57,936 bases of DNA. Source: JBHHYU01 sp046757725. GTDB taxonomy: Bacteria > Desulfobacterota > Binatia > UBA9968. Position numbers and translations under genes: made by a program. The stretch is from positions 1-57,936 of the forward strand of contig JBHHYU010000011.1 in NCBI GenBank assembly GCA_046757725.1, given 5' to 3'. The notes under the pieces are model-generated. The model did no database searches. It saw nothing but the letters and a program-made list of their open reading frames with translations, and was not told where the DNA came from. Positions 17,044 through 26,267 of the stretch are shown piece by piece (positions within the stretch are counted from its first letter, which is position 1; each line of letters begins with the position of its first letter).

Positions 17044-17185
17044 GGCCTTTTCCTTCGATAAAATACGTAAAACCCTGTCAAGGTGGTTATCGCGCTACTG
17101 ACAAAAGCGCGGTGAACAGGCATCCGGGGGTTTCCGGATCACCAAGCTTTAGAAAGTTCTCTACCTTTGGAGGTACTAGATGAGT

Positions 17186-17728
17186 CTAACCAAATGTGAT
17201 CTTGGAGAACTCGGTAATCTTAAATTTTTTTGCCGCCCCTCCGGGTAGGATCGTGAACTGGTGAATGGCATACTCATGCTCGTAATCCCCCCGGGCAATG
17301 GTGCCGTCCTCGGGAATGATAACGTCATAGCCAAGCGGCCTGACGGCTGCCGTTGCTGTGTACAGGACAGCCTGGTTGGTAGCGGCTCCGGCAATGATCA
17401 AGGTCTTAATGCCGCGTGCCTGCAACAGTGGTTGCAACTCTCCTCCGTAAAACTTATCAAAGGCGGCCGGAAACATGACCGATTCACCATCTTGCTGTTT
17501 GAACTCATGAGGCATCCGCGCCAATGGTGTTCCTTCGTAACGGTCGGCGACGGTATAGACGACTAGAAGCGTGGCTTCTCGAGCTCGTGCCAGGAATTTT
17601 GCCACAGGGTCTATTAGCTTGTGACACGGCTGTTTTGGATCTTCGCAGCGAGCATTCAGATCAAGAACAAGCAGCGCTGTGGTCTTTGCATTCACTTTTA
17701 CATCCACGTGTTCGGGCTTGTTAGGCAT
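17186..17728 (-). CDS. Isochorismatase-family protein lacking the catalytic cysteine
   Basis: 180 residues with the isochorismatase-like hydrolase fold: LLVLDLNARCEDP carries the first Asp, LLVVYTVAD is the next strand, and IAGAATNQAVLYTATAAVRP is the strand and helix that normally hold the nucleophile. Where the family has TN(I/V)CV this protein has TNQAV, so the cysteine is alanine. It is probably not an amidase; it may bind a ligand, or use unrelated chemistry. Its start lies 25 nt after the stop of the AOR gene on the same strand, so it belongs to the ferredoxin-AOR transcription unit. Confidence 0.78.
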   Translation of the reverse strand: MPNKPEHVDVKVNAKTTALLVLDLNARCEDPKQPCHKLIDPVAKFLARAREATLLVVYTVADRYEGTPLARMPHEFKQQDGESVMFPAAFDKFYGGELQPLLQARGIKTLIIAGAATNQAVLYTATAAVRPLGYDVIIPEDGTIARGDYEHEYAIHQFTILPGGAAKKFKITEFSKITFG

Positions 17729-17753
17729 TTTCTTCTCCCTGCGTTGCGATTGT

Positions 17754-19646
17754 TCAGTCCAGCTGGCACCATTCCCTGAATTCTTCTAGCCCCAGCTTGG
17801 TCAGGGTGTCTAGGAAGGGGCGGCCTGTCTTTTCATGCCTCCCGGACAGGCGGTGGTATTCATAGACCATGTCGGGAAGCCATTTGCCTATGGTAAAGCC
17901 TTTGAAATCGCCGTCGGGGATCGGCTCTAAAAATCTCAGACCCACGTCTCTCCAGTCTTGCTCTGCTACCCAGCCTCTCTGGGTACCGAACAAGCTTTGA
18001 AGAACCGCACTCCGATGTCCCGCAACCAGGGCCGCATCAAGATCAAAGTCCCAGCCTGTGATCGCGTTCAGTGAATCGACGATGCTCTTTAGCCCGTCAG
18101 GTTTCATATGCATCTGGGCGAACCAACATCCTCCGATAATACCGCAGAACTGGCGCACCTGTTCCGATATAACTTGAGACCTTGGCCATCCTGTTGGGTC
18201 GTCTCGTTTTAGAGGGCCCCATGTTTCGCGATATCTTAGATCCGGCGGCGGATTCATCGATCCACCTCCCTGAGGTTTCATCCCACCACTCGCTACAAGC
18301 TCCCGTAACATCTGACCGAAATGGGATCGCCAATCATGTAAGGCCGGGGTCCCTTTCTTGGTATGAACCACCCACTTGGGCGCGTCGCCACCGATCGCCT
18401 CGGCCACCTGCGTCGGTCCATCGGCCAATAAATTTCCCCAGCGGCCTTCCCGGCGCGCGGCCATTTCCAGGAGCCGATCCACTGCCTCAACGTTACCCCA
18501 TTCCAGGATCAGGCCATCGGTTTGCTCAGGGCCGAGCAGTCCCTTTTCCCAAGCCTCGAACATGACCCCTGCACCACAAGAGAAGTGACTGCACTCAATT
18601 GCCAAGTCGTTAATTTTTTCAGCGAGGTAAAGGGCATCGTTGCCTTTGACCCCCAGGTTGAAGAAGGCATCTATCCACTCGCTTCCCGCATTAAAATGGC
18701 CGAGCATCCCTTGGTGCGAACCCTCCTTGATTTCCACGTCCCACGGGCAGAGTCTGCCGCACTGAAAGCAAGGTCTGAGTGTTACCCGGTTAAGGTTGAA
18801 GCCTCGAGCATGATCCGTGATAAGGGAGCTTCGATAGTTGAAGTTGGGGATAGCCCCCAGGTCTAAGCCGTGACCAGCTTGTTTCTTTTCCTCTACGGTG
18901 CGTTTAACAAGGGTGTTTTGCCACCTGAGCCCTGCCTCGATCAGTCGCTTCTTGTCGTTGAACTTGGGACGGAGCGTTCCATAAACAACAATCGCCTTAA
19001 GCTTCTTTGTGCCGAAAATAGCCCCTCCGCTGTGGGCAGCGTTGTGGTTGTAGTCATTGACCAGCATGGCGGCGTTATTCAGGTGCTCGCCTGCGGGACC
19101 GATGCACATGATTCTTGCATCTTTCAGTCGGACCTCCTTCCGGAGGAGTTCCTCTGTCGCCCTTACTCCTTTACCCCACACGCTGCTTGCATCTCGGAGC
19201 TCGGCCTTTTTCTCATGGATGAATAGATAGGTGGGCCTCTGGGCGACTCCCTCAATAATGACCCCATCGTAACCGGCAGCCTTCAAGTAAGTTGCCCAGA
19301 AGCCGCTGGCCGCACCACGTCCCAGGGTGTACCCCGTCAAGGGGCTCAAATAGACGACCGTTACCTTTGTCCCCCCCGGGGTAAAGCCATTCCCGGTGAT
19401 GGGGCCCGTCATCATGACCACCTTATTTTCCGGTCCGAAAGGTTTCGCGTCTATGGGTAACTCCTTGAGAAGAATGTACGAGGCCAGAGCCTGCCCACCG
19501 AGCAGTAGTCGAAGCAAGGGCTCCTCCGGGAGATTCTCATCTCTCATTGAACCGGAAGTCAGATCGACGCGTAAGATCTTACCCATGTAACCCCCAGGTA
19601 GCCGGGTTTTGCGTTCACGCGGAAAGAGTTCAACAGAGTCTACCAT
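17754..19646 (-). CDS. Aldehyde ferredoxin oxidoreductase family protein (tungsten enzyme)
   Basis: 630 residues, complete AOR-type enzyme. GGYMGKILRVDLTSG near residue 18 is the family start, TGPITGNGFTPGG and GRGAASGFWATYLKAAGYD bind the bis-pterin, and Cys293, Cys296 and Cys300 (CFQCGRLC) with a later Cys501 or Cys507 would hold the [4Fe-4S] cluster. AGGAAGG precedes the ATG. Enzymes of this family oxidise aldehydes to acids or reduce acids with low-potential electrons, usually with tungsten. The adjacent four-cluster ferredoxin is the likely electron partner. The AOR-like catalytic subunit of class II benzoyl-CoA reductase is related, but the accompanying Bam genes are absent. Confidence 0.88.
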   Translation of the reverse strand: MVDSVELFPRERKTRLPGGYMGKILRVDLTSGSMRDENLPEEPLLRLLLGGQALASYILLKELPIDAKPFGPENKVVMMTGPITGNGFTPGGTKVTVVYLSPLTGYTLGRGAASGFWATYLKAAGYDGVIIEGVAQRPTYLFIHEKKAELRDASSVWGKGVRATEELLRKEVRLKDARIMCIGPAGEHLNNAAMLVNDYNHNAAHSGGAIFGTKKLKAIVVYGTLRPKFNDKKRLIEAGLRWQNTLVKRTVEEKKQAGHGLDLGAIPNFNYRSSLITDHARGFNLNRVTLRPCFQCGRLCPWDVEIKEGSHQGMLGHFNAGSEWIDAFFNLGVKGNDALYLAEKINDLAIECSHFSCGAGVMFEAWEKGLLGPEQTDGLILEWGNVEAVDRLLEMAARREGRWGNLLADGPTQVAEAIGGDAPKWVVHTKKGTPALHDWRSHFGQMLRELVASGGMKPQGGGSMNPPPDLRYRETWGPLKRDDPTGWPRSQVISEQVRQFCGIIGGCWFAQMHMKPDGLKSIVDSLNAITGWDFDLDAALVAGHRSAVLQSLFGTQRGWVAEQDWRDVGLRFLEPIPDGDFKGFTIGKWLPDMVYEYHRLSGRHEKTGRPFLDTLTKLGLEEFREWCQLD

Positions 19647-19665
19647 AAAAATTCCTTCCTAAAGT

Positions 19666-20463
19666 CTAAGCATCGTTTCTCCACGGCCAATAACGATAGA
19701 GGAGGCGCGTTGGATGAATGATTGCCAGGTACAACGCTCGAATTTTTCCCGCAGCGCCACACCGTGGGGTGAAAAGATCTTTAAGCATGAGCGCCATGGG
19801 GATTCTGTGCTTGGGATACTTTGCAGAGCCGAGTGAACGAACGCCGTAGTTTTCCTTTTTCTCTTTCAGGACATAAAGGACTTCAGTCCCCCCTGCCTCC
19901 TTGTCACCGTAAACATACCCCCCGATCTCTTTTACCCGTTTATTCGCCTTTGCGGTTATATCTTCCTCCGGACCGAAGTCTAACGCCTCCACGGGACATG
20001 CCTGAACACAGAATGGTTTTTTCTCTTCAGCGACCCGATCGCTACACATCGTGCACTTTTCAGCCTTCTTTGTGATTGAGTTTTGCGAGATCACGCTCCA
20101 GGGACAGGCGTAAATGCAGTATTCACAACCGATACAAATATCCTGGTTGATGACCACAGCTCCCTCGTCGTACTTCGTGATCGCTTCTACGGGGCACACG
20201 GCCGCGCACATAGGGAACTCGCAGTGCATACAGCTATTGCGTGCCCAGATGGGGGAGAGCCCTTCCAATACGGGAGGTTCCATCGTGATCCAGTTGGTGT
20301 CGGATATCTCGTAGACACTTGTCCGAGGTAAATCATTCCAATCCTTGCAGGCATGAACGCACTGGCGGCAGCCGATGCACTTAGTGGCATCAAACAAGAT
20401 CTTTCTTGGCTTGCCGTCGTTGAGTCGCCCTGTAGGGATTAACGTTCCGTATTTTTCACTCAT
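19666..20463 (-). CDS. 4Fe-4S ferredoxin-type electron transfer subunit for the AOR
   Basis: 265 residues with four cysteine clusters: CIGCRQCVHAC near residue 31, CMHCEFPMCAAVCP, CIGCEYCIYACPW and CTMCSDRVAEEKKPFCVQACP. This is the layout of DmsB, FdhB and YdhY subunits that carry four [4Fe-4S] centres. It lacks a signal peptide and a membrane anchor, although the C-terminal 40 residues are hydrophobic and basic. Located 19 nt upstream of the AOR gene in the same direction, it probably passes electrons between the AOR and a further carrier. Confidence 0.88.
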   Translation of the reverse strand: MSEKYGTLIPTGRLNDGKPRKILFDATKCIGCRQCVHACKDWNDLPRTSVYEISDTNWITMEPPVLEGLSPIWARNSCMHCEFPMCAAVCPVEAITKYDEGAVVINQDICIGCEYCIYACPWSVISQNSITKKAEKCTMCSDRVAEEKKPFCVQACPVEALDFGPEEDITAKANKRVKEIGGYVYGDKEAGGTEVLYVLKEKKENYGVRSLGSAKYPKHRIPMALMLKDLFTPRCGAAGKIRALYLAIIHPTRLLYRYWPWRNDA

Positions 20464-20924
20464 TGGGTTGACTCCGTTTCATGAATGCTTCAAGTTCATG
20501 TCGACTTGACAAGCGATAAGTTTCGTATGCCAAATCAGGCAGCGAGTTGGCCATCTTGAAGCCTTTAGTTTTTTCAGTAGAGCCTGTCCTGAATCGTTTG
20601 CCCCATCACTCTTGCAGGCATCACAGGTGGCCCAACGCTTTGGCCACTCGAGCTATTAAGAATTACGTTAAGGGACTGCGGAGGACCTTTCCCCTCTCGC
20701 CTCAGTGCAGTAGGTCTTGCACCCCCGAAGAAGAACTACCCGTACGCTTCAGTATTACGGGCAACAGCTAACACAACGAGATGAGCGTAGTCAAGTTATT
20801 ACAGATTCTACCTTTGAATGGTTTGGTCGTCTTGACAAGGAGTGGATGGAACTTTACCATCAAAATGGGAGTGGAAACACCCCCTGACCTCCCGTAAACG
20901 CAGTTTTCTTTAAAGGATGTAAAT
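20464..20924. other. Divergent intergenic region, no gene recognised
   Basis: 461 nt between the ferredoxin (minus) and zwf (plus). Short frames show no family resemblance. It holds the putative zwf promoter near its right end; the ferredoxin-AOR promoter must also lie here but was not recognised. Confidence 0.5.
20832..20860 (+). promoter_or_regulatory. Putative zwf promoter
   Basis: A perfect -35 TTGACA (20832-20837), a 17-nt spacer and TACCAT (20855-20860, four of six) as -10. The start codon is about 60 nt downstream of the expected transcription start. Confidence 0.45.
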
Positions 20925-22469
20925 ATGTCACAGCCTTTGCAGAAAGTTACTTCCGTTTCTGAAGCCGCTGGCTACCGATGCGAGATTCCCGCTGAACCGT
21001 GTGCGGTTGTTATTTTTGGTGCCTCTGGAGATCTGGCCCGCCGCAAGCTTATCCCCGCACTTTATGACCTGGCCGCTGCAAATTGCCTTGCCCCGCGGTT
21101 TGCTATTTTGGGTTTTGCGCGTACCGCCATACCCGATGATGAATTTCGTAAAGTCTGTGGTGAGGCAGCGCGCGAGATTTCCGATATAGGTCCCGTGATC
21201 CAGGAGAAATGGAATCTTTTCGCACAGAGCTTGAGTTACTTTGTAGGAGACTACAACGACCCGGAGTCCTACAAAAAGCTCGCTGTTGAGCTAGACAAGC
21301 TTGACCGTGAACGAGGATTGATGGGCAACCGTCTTTTTTATCTGGCCACACCGCCGGCGGTCTACCTGCAGGTCGTTGAGCAACTTGGTCGCGCGGGGTT
21401 AGTGAAAGGTGCAAACGAGAGGTCATGGTCACGGATCATCATCGAAAAACCGTTCGGTCGCGACGTCGTATCCGCGCACCAACTCAACCAATCCGTACTT
21501 CGAGTTTTTGACGAGTCGCAGGTGTATCGTATCGACCACTACTTGGGAAAAGAAACCGTTCAAAACCTTTTAGTGTTCCGATTCGGTAACGGCATTTTTG
21601 AACCTTTATGGAATCGCAATTACGTAGACCACGTACAGATTACTGCGGCGGAAAGCTTGGGTGTGGAGCGGCGCGGTGCATTTTACGAAGGTGCGGGTGC
21701 GATACGCGACATGATCCAGAACCACATGCTTCAGTTGCTCTCGCTCACGGCCCTGGAACCGCCCGCAACGTTTGATGCCACAGCTGTTCGCAACGAGAAG
21801 ATCAAAGTTTTACAATCGATCCGACCCTTTTCCCGCGAGGCGGTCGAAAGGTCAGTTGTGCGCGGCCAGTATGGTTCTGGTCAGTTCGATGGGGCATCTG
21901 TGGCAGGGTACCGGGAGGAACCACAGGTGAAACCGGACTCGGTAACGGAGACCTTCGTGGGTGTCAAAGTGCTCATTGACAACTGGCGGTGGGCGGGTGT
22001 GCCATTTTATCTCCGCACTGGCAAGCGGTTACCCAAGCGCGTGACGGAGATCGCCATCCAGTTTCGGCGTGCGCCGCATATGGTCTTTCAGGGCAAAGAC
22101 CTCGACTCCAACTGGCTCGTACTGAATATCCAGCCGGATGAGGGTATCTCGCTTTCTTTTGACGCCAAACTACCGGGCCCGGAGATGAGGATCAAATCGG
22201 TGACCATGGATTTCGGCTATCACACGGCATTCGGCGTTGGGTCACGCAGTGCCTATAGTACGCTGGTCAATGACTGTATGCGAGGTGATGCCACGCTGTT
22301 CGAACGTGCTGATAGCGTAGAGGCTGCCTGGAACCTGGTGGATCCAATTCTAAAAGCTTGGCAGGGAGGGTCTCCGCCGCAGTTACCGAATTACGCTGCC
22401 GGCAGCTGGGGACCTGAAGAAGCCGGCAAACTCCTGGAACGGGATGGACGCCATTGGCGCAAACCGTAA
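20925..22469 (+). CDS. zwf: Glucose-6-phosphate 1-dehydrogenase
   Basis: 514 residues, first enzyme of the oxidative pentose phosphate pathway, forming NADPH. IFGASGDLARRKLIPALYD near residue 30 is the cofactor-binding loop, RIDHYLGKETVQN near residue 202 is the substrate site with its catalytic His, and TGKRLPKRVTEI is conserved. AAGGATG precedes the ATG. No gnd, pgl or other pathway gene is adjacent, so it is a stand-alone gene. Its NADPH could support the thiol and selenol redox proteins nearby, but this is only a plausible link. Confidence 0.95.
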   Translation: MSQPLQKVTSVSEAAGYRCEIPAEPCAVVIFGASGDLARRKLIPALYDLAAANCLAPRFAILGFARTAIPDDEFRKVCGEAAREISDIGPVIQEKWNLFAQSLSYFVGDYNDPESYKKLAVELDKLDRERGLMGNRLFYLATPPAVYLQVVEQLGRAGLVKGANERSWSRIIIEKPFGRDVVSAHQLNQSVLRVFDESQVYRIDHYLGKETVQNLLVFRFGNGIFEPLWNRNYVDHVQITAAESLGVERRGAFYEGAGAIRDMIQNHMLQLLSLTALEPPATFDATAVRNEKIKVLQSIRPFSREAVERSVVRGQYGSGQFDGASVAGYREEPQVKPDSVTETFVGVKVLIDNWRWAGVPFYLRTGKRLPKRVTEIAIQFRRAPHMVFQGKDLDSNWLVLNIQPDEGISLSFDAKLPGPEMRIKSVTMDFGYHTAFGVGSRSAYSTLVNDCMRGDATLFERADSVEAAWNLVDPILKAWQGGSPPQLPNYAAGSWGPEEAGKLLERDGRHWRKP

Positions 22470-22550
22470 ACCGATACCGCTGAAATTCTAGCCCGAAGTG
22501 CAAACGAGCAACTGTCTTTGCTTTCTTAACTGGGGAAGCTCGTCGATCGG

Positions 22551-23717
22551 TTATGAGACTGGGAATTCGAATCGCTTGAGCTCTGCATTCTCTACTCCTA
22601 CCTGAGTCAAGCCTGGGAGGTCCAACTTAGCTTCGGCATTCTCCACATCCGGAAGCTTGGCTTTGGTGGCGGGATGACGCGGGATAAAGAGTTGGCAGCA
22701 GTCTTGATCCGGGATCACCGAGGTTTCAAAGGTGCCGATCCTCCTGGCTTGGTCAATGATTTCCTGTTTGTCCATACCTACGAGGGGTCGTAGTATCGGC
22801 AAGGTAGTCGATTTTTCGATCACTGCTAGATTTTCCAGAGTCTGAGAGGCGACTTGAGCGAGGCTCTCGCCGGTAACCAACGCCTTTGCCTTTTCCTTTC
22901 TCGCAATCGCCTCGCCAATGCGCATCATCATCCTACGGTAAAGGACAACGCGTAAAGGCCTGAGCACTGCAGCTACGATCTGCCGCTGAATCTCGCCGAA
23001 GGGGACGAGATAAAGGCGCGAGGAGAATTGATAGCGGGTGAGGAGTTGAACTAGGTCGCAAACCTTGTCTTGTGACGTTTTGTCTAGATAAGGGGCGCTG
23101 TGGAAGTGGACGAAGACTATGCGGCAGCCCCGCTGCATCATCCGGCAGGCAGCCACGGGAGAATCAATCCCACCGGAGATCAGAGATAGAACTCTACCGC
23201 TGGCCCCAACCGGTAGGCCTCCCGCTCCCGTAATTTTGTCAAAGCCGAAGAAGGCGTCATGGGGAAGGATCTCGATGGAGATTGTGAATTCTGCGTTATT
23301 GAGATCCACGCGAGCTCCGGTTCTCTCTTTGACGACTCTTCCGACTTCGCGGTTAATCTCCGGTGAAGTAAAGGGGAAATCCTTGTATCCTCTTTTGGTA
23401 TCAATGCGGAAAGAAGCAAATTGCCTGCCGTTCAAAGACTCAAGAATCCTGTGCTCAAGGGTTTTCAGATCAAGCGCAGTGCGCTCAACCGGGGAAAAGT
23501 TGGCTACCCCAAACACCCATCGTAGGCGGCGGCTGATTTCTTTGAGATCTGATTCTTCACTGAAGATCAGCAGAAGACGGCCAGGCAAGCTCCTGTTTTC
23601 TCTCAAGCCCAGGCCTTTTACGGAGGAGACCAGATTCCTCTTGAGCAGCTCCACAAAATAGGGGCGATTGCCTTTTTTTAGGGCCACCTCATGATAACGG
23701 ACCAGGATCGAGTGCAT
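22551..23717 (-). CDS. thiI: tRNA 4-thiouridine synthase ThiI (no rhodanese domain)
   Basis: 388 residues: N-terminal ferredoxin-like and THUMP domains (to about residue 165), then a PP-loop ATP pyrophosphatase domain with SGGIDSPVAACRMMQRG. The ending DQDCCQLFIPRHP is typical of the short ThiI form, which lacks the C-terminal rhodanese domain seen in enterobacteria. It adenylates uridine 8 of tRNA for sulfur insertion and may also serve thiazole synthesis. It is divergent from the cupin gene. Confidence 0.92.
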   Translation of the reverse strand: MHSILVRYHEVALKKGNRPYFVELLKRNLVSSVKGLGLRENRSLPGRLLLIFSEESDLKEISRRLRWVFGVANFSPVERTALDLKTLEHRILESLNGRQFASFRIDTKRGYKDFPFTSPEINREVGRVVKERTGARVDLNNAEFTISIEILPHDAFFGFDKITGAGGLPVGASGRVLSLISGGIDSPVAACRMMQRGCRIVFVHFHSAPYLDKTSQDKVCDLVQLLTRYQFSSRLYLVPFGEIQRQIVAAVLRPLRVVLYRRMMMRIGEAIARKEKAKALVTGESLAQVASQTLENLAVIEKSTTLPILRPLVGMDKQEIIDQARRIGTFETSVIPDQDCCQLFIPRHPATKAKLPDVENAEAKLDLPGLTQVGVENAELKRFEFPVS

Positions 23718-23810
23718 GGAGGAAAGATATCAGAATATTTTCTCGTTTGCATGGTCTATCCCCTATGATAGGATTTCCCGGACCTGAACCGCTTTTGTAA
23801 GGAGGACCTT

Positions 23811-24137
23811 ATGGAAAAATTTAGAAAAATCTCGGATGCGATTCAGTTTGCGCCGGACAAAATGAAGAAAAATAATATCTTTGAAACTGACAGATTCTTC
23901 TGTGATCTTTACTGCTTTGAACCCGGTCAAGTCCAAGCGCCCCACACGCATGAAGGTTCCGACAAGCTTTACTTTGTGATGCAGGGAGAAGGGGTCTTCC
24001 AGATCGGGCAAGGGGAAAGGAAGCTGGGGGCTGGCGAGATGGCTATGGCATCGTCCGGGGAGAGGCACGGGGTCAATAACCCTGGACCGAAAAGACTGGT
24101 TCTACTGGTCTTCATGGCGCCAAAACCTAGCCATTAA
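23811..24137 (+). CDS. Small cupin domain protein
   Basis: 108 residues, single cupin barrel. Motif 1 is PHTHEGSDKLYFVMQGEG, with both His and the Glu position replaced by Asp/Lys context, and motif 2 is SGERHGVNNPG with its His. AAGGAGG lies just before the ATG. The function cannot be assigned. It lies 7 nt before an SDR gene and is probably cotranscribed with it. Confidence 0.82.
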   Translation: MEKFRKISDAIQFAPDKMKKNNIFETDRFFCDLYCFEPGQVQAPHTHEGSDKLYFVMQGEGVFQIGQGERKLGAGEMAMASSGERHGVNNPGPKRLVLLVFMAPKPSH

Positions 24138-24144
24138 AATCGTT

Positions 24145-24864
24145 ATGAAACCGTTAACTGAAAAAGTATCCATTATTACGGGTGCCGGAAGCGGTATCGG
24201 AAGGGCGATCTCTCTTCTCCTTGGCCGCTCGGGCTCGCGTGTAGTCCTGGCATCCCGCGCGGAATCCAGACTGAGGGCTGTGGGCGAGGAGGTCCGGAAC
24301 GAGGGAGGTGAGGTATTGATTGTCCCTACAGATTTGACCCGTGATGAGGAGATGGAACGACTGGTAGAGACAACTCTAACGGAGTGCGGCTCCATCGATT
24401 ATCTCATCAACAATGCAGGGTGGGGTCGAACGGTACCTGTCGTCAAGGCTAAGGTGGAAGATTGGGATCAGACGTTCCAGGTCAACCTCCGGGCGCCTAT
24501 GGTCCTGAGCCGGTTGGTTTTACCGACTCTGATTGCGAAAGGAGGCGGTGCCATCGTTCACACCGGTTCCATTTCCGGCAAAAAAGGTCAGGCCAATACC
24601 GCGGCCTATTCAGCCTCCAAGTTTGGACTCATCGGATTCAGTGAGTCCCTCTATGAAGAGGTGAGAGAATATGGAGTCAAAGTATCTGTGATTCTTCCCG
24701 GTTTTGTCGATACCCCGTTGATTCCTGCTATGCGTAAATTAGACAGGAGTAAAATGATCCGTCCCGAAGATATCGCCCAAACGGTCTTCTTTGTTTTGAC
24801 CTGTTCTCCTGCCTGCTGCCCGGTAGAAATAACGGTTCGGCCACAGAAAACCCCGTATCGGTAG
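24145..24864 (+). CDS. SDR family oxidoreductase
   Basis: 239 residues, classical short-chain dehydrogenase: TGAGSGIGRAISLLLG at residues 12-27, VVLASRAESRL after strand 2 (Arg suggests NADP preference), NNAGWG, catalytic Ser in TGSISGKKG, and YSASKFGLIGFSESL with the YxxxK pair. The ending ACCPVEITVRPQ is typical of YdfG/FabG-like SDRs, so the protein is complete. It follows the cupin gene. Confidence 0.88.
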   Translation: MKPLTEKVSIITGAGSGIGRAISLLLGRSGSRVVLASRAESRLRAVGEEVRNEGGEVLIVPTDLTRDEEMERLVETTLTECGSIDYLINNAGWGRTVPVVKAKVEDWDQTFQVNLRAPMVLSRLVLPTLIAKGGGAIVHTGSISGKKGQANTAAYSASKFGLIGFSESLYEEVREYGVKVSVILPGFVDTPLIPAMRKLDRSKMIRPEDIAQTVFFVLTCSPACCPVEITVRPQKTPYR

Positions 24865-24917
24865 GCGGGTAAGCGGAGAAAAGAAGTCCTAACCCCTGCT
24901 TCACTATTTCTGGCTTT

Positions 24918-25598
24918 TTACGAGAGGAGCTGTTCGAGAAAGGTCTCGGTCACTTCATTTAATCCGTTGACAACTGCCTCTGCGGCGTTCAACTCCTTCG
25001 CGGGATGTGAATTTGCAACCGCCAGACATTTCATGCCGGCGCGGTGGGCGCCCTCGAGCCCCTCTTTGGAATCTTCTATAACGAGACATTCTAAAGGCTG
25101 GATGGGATGATCCGATTGATTCTCATTAATCAAGCTCAAAGCCTTATTGAAGATCTCTGGATGGGGTTTTCCCTCGTTAACATCCTCAGCGCTGACGATA
25201 ACTCGGAAGTACTGTCTCAAATCAAGGTGATCCAATATCATTTTGATTTCGCCTTTTAATGCGCCGGAGGCAATAGCTAACGGGAAACGAGAAGCGAGAA
25301 AGGGTACCAGTTGTTTAACTCCCGGAAAGACGGCCACTTTGTTTTTTATTGTCTCGCGGTAGTATGTAGCTTTTCGCTGGATGAGGTCGGCCAGAGAGGG
25401 GTTACTCAGTTGTCTGCCGCAATCGTGATAGACTGCTTTAAAGCAGCCTCGGTCGTCCATTCCCAGATAACGCTCGTAATAGTCCTTTTCACTGACGGTT
25501 ATACCTTCTTCTCGAAGGACTTTCTGGAACAACTCCAGATGGATTGGCTCGTCATTGACCAGCACGCCGTTAAAATCAAATATGATAGCTCTAAGCAC
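24918..25598 (-). CDS. HAD family hydrolase, beta-phosphoglucomutase-like
   Basis: 226 residues. Motif I is IIFDFNGVLVNDEP: the nucleophile Asp8 is present but the usual second Asp is Asn (DxN), which may alter the acid/base step. The cap domain follows, then ASGALKGEIKMILDHL (motif II), a Lys in GKPHPEIF, and VIEDSKEGLEGAHRAGMKC (motif IV). Family members dephosphorylate sugar phosphates or isomerise them. It converges with the SDR and is divergent from the Nudix gene. Confidence 0.85.
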   Translation of the reverse strand: MLRAIIFDFNGVLVNDEPIHLELFQKVLREEGITVSEKDYYERYLGMDDRGCFKAVYHDCGRQLSNPSLADLIQRKATYYRETIKNKVAVFPGVKQLVPFLASRFPLAIASGALKGEIKMILDHLDLRQYFRVIVSAEDVNEGKPHPEIFNKALSLINENQSDHPIQPLECLVIEDSKEGLEGAHRAGMKCLAVANSHPAKELNAAEAVVNGLNEVTETFLEQLLS

Positions 25599-25657
25599 GG
25601 TTTCTTCATACCTAAGTTCCTCTTTTGTTTCAATTACGCCTGAGGTAAAAGGGTGCT

Positions 25658-26206
25658 ATGAGTGATAAGCAAGCAGACGTCCATGTCCATGACCCTATCG
25701 AATATCGTTTCTGCCCTCGTTGTGGGGGAAAATTAGAGCGGCGCAGACTCAAGCCCATTGAACCCGAAAGGTTGGTCTGCCGGCGATGTTCTTTTATATT
25801 CTATCTGGACCCCAAAGTTGTTGCGGGAACGATATTTAGTATAGACGATCGTGTAGCCCTGCTTCGCCGCGGGGTAGAACCTGCTACGGGAAAATGGGTT
25901 TATCCGGGTGGCTATGTCGATCGTGGAGAAAGGGTTCAGGACGCGGCTATTCGAGAGACACAAGAAGAATGCCATCTCACTGTAAAACTTTGTTCGCTGC
26001 TGGGCGTGTATTCCTATTCCGGTTCCCCCGTCGTTATTGTGACCTACGTGGCTGAGATCAAGGCCGGGCAGCTTAAAGCGGGGGATGAGACCCTGGAGGC
26101 TAAGACCTTCGCTGCAGCTGATATTCCCTGGGACGAGTTGGCCTTTCCGAGCACGAGGGACGCTCTTGAGGATTATGTAAGGCTTTACCTTTCCTCCAAG
26201 GGATGA
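25658..26206 (+). CDS. Nudix hydrolase with N-terminal zinc ribbon
   Basis: 182 residues. Residues 17-48 hold two CxxC pairs (CPRCGGK and CRRCSF), a zinc ribbon as in NADH-pyrophosphatase-type Nudix proteins. The Nudix box GGYVDRGERVQDAAIRET, followed by QEE, is intact (G-x5-E-x7-RE-x2-EE). It hydrolyses a nucleoside diphosphate linked to another group, such as NAD(H) or ADP-ribose. It starts 62 nt before the Sec peroxiredoxin and shares its direction. Confidence 0.88.
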   Translation: MSDKQADVHVHDPIEYRFCPRCGGKLERRRLKPIEPERLVCRRCSFIFYLDPKVVAGTIFSIDDRVALLRRGVEPATGKWVYPGGYVDRGERVQDAAIRETQEECHLTVKLCSLLGVYSYSGSPVVIVTYVAEIKAGQLKAGDETLEAKTFAAADIPWDELAFPSTRDALEDYVRLYLSSKG

Positions 26207-26267
26207 TAGGAAAGGCAGCCAAGCGGTGGTTGGGTACCGTATTTTTGTTTTCTAAGGGGGATTTTCT

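Larger units (their letters stand above)
16692..17185. other. Intergenic region: terminator and LigA-like remnant
   Basis: 494 nt between the receptor and the convergent cysteine-hydrolase homologue. It holds the terminator at 16727-16762 and the broken minus-strand LigA-like gene at 16778-17043. Nothing else was recognised. Confidence 0.5.

Noticed and set aside
20464..20924. Search for tRNA-Sec, selA, selB or selD in gaps
   Set aside because: No long-armed tRNA with TCA anticodon and no machinery gene was found in any intergenic region; they must lie elsewhere.
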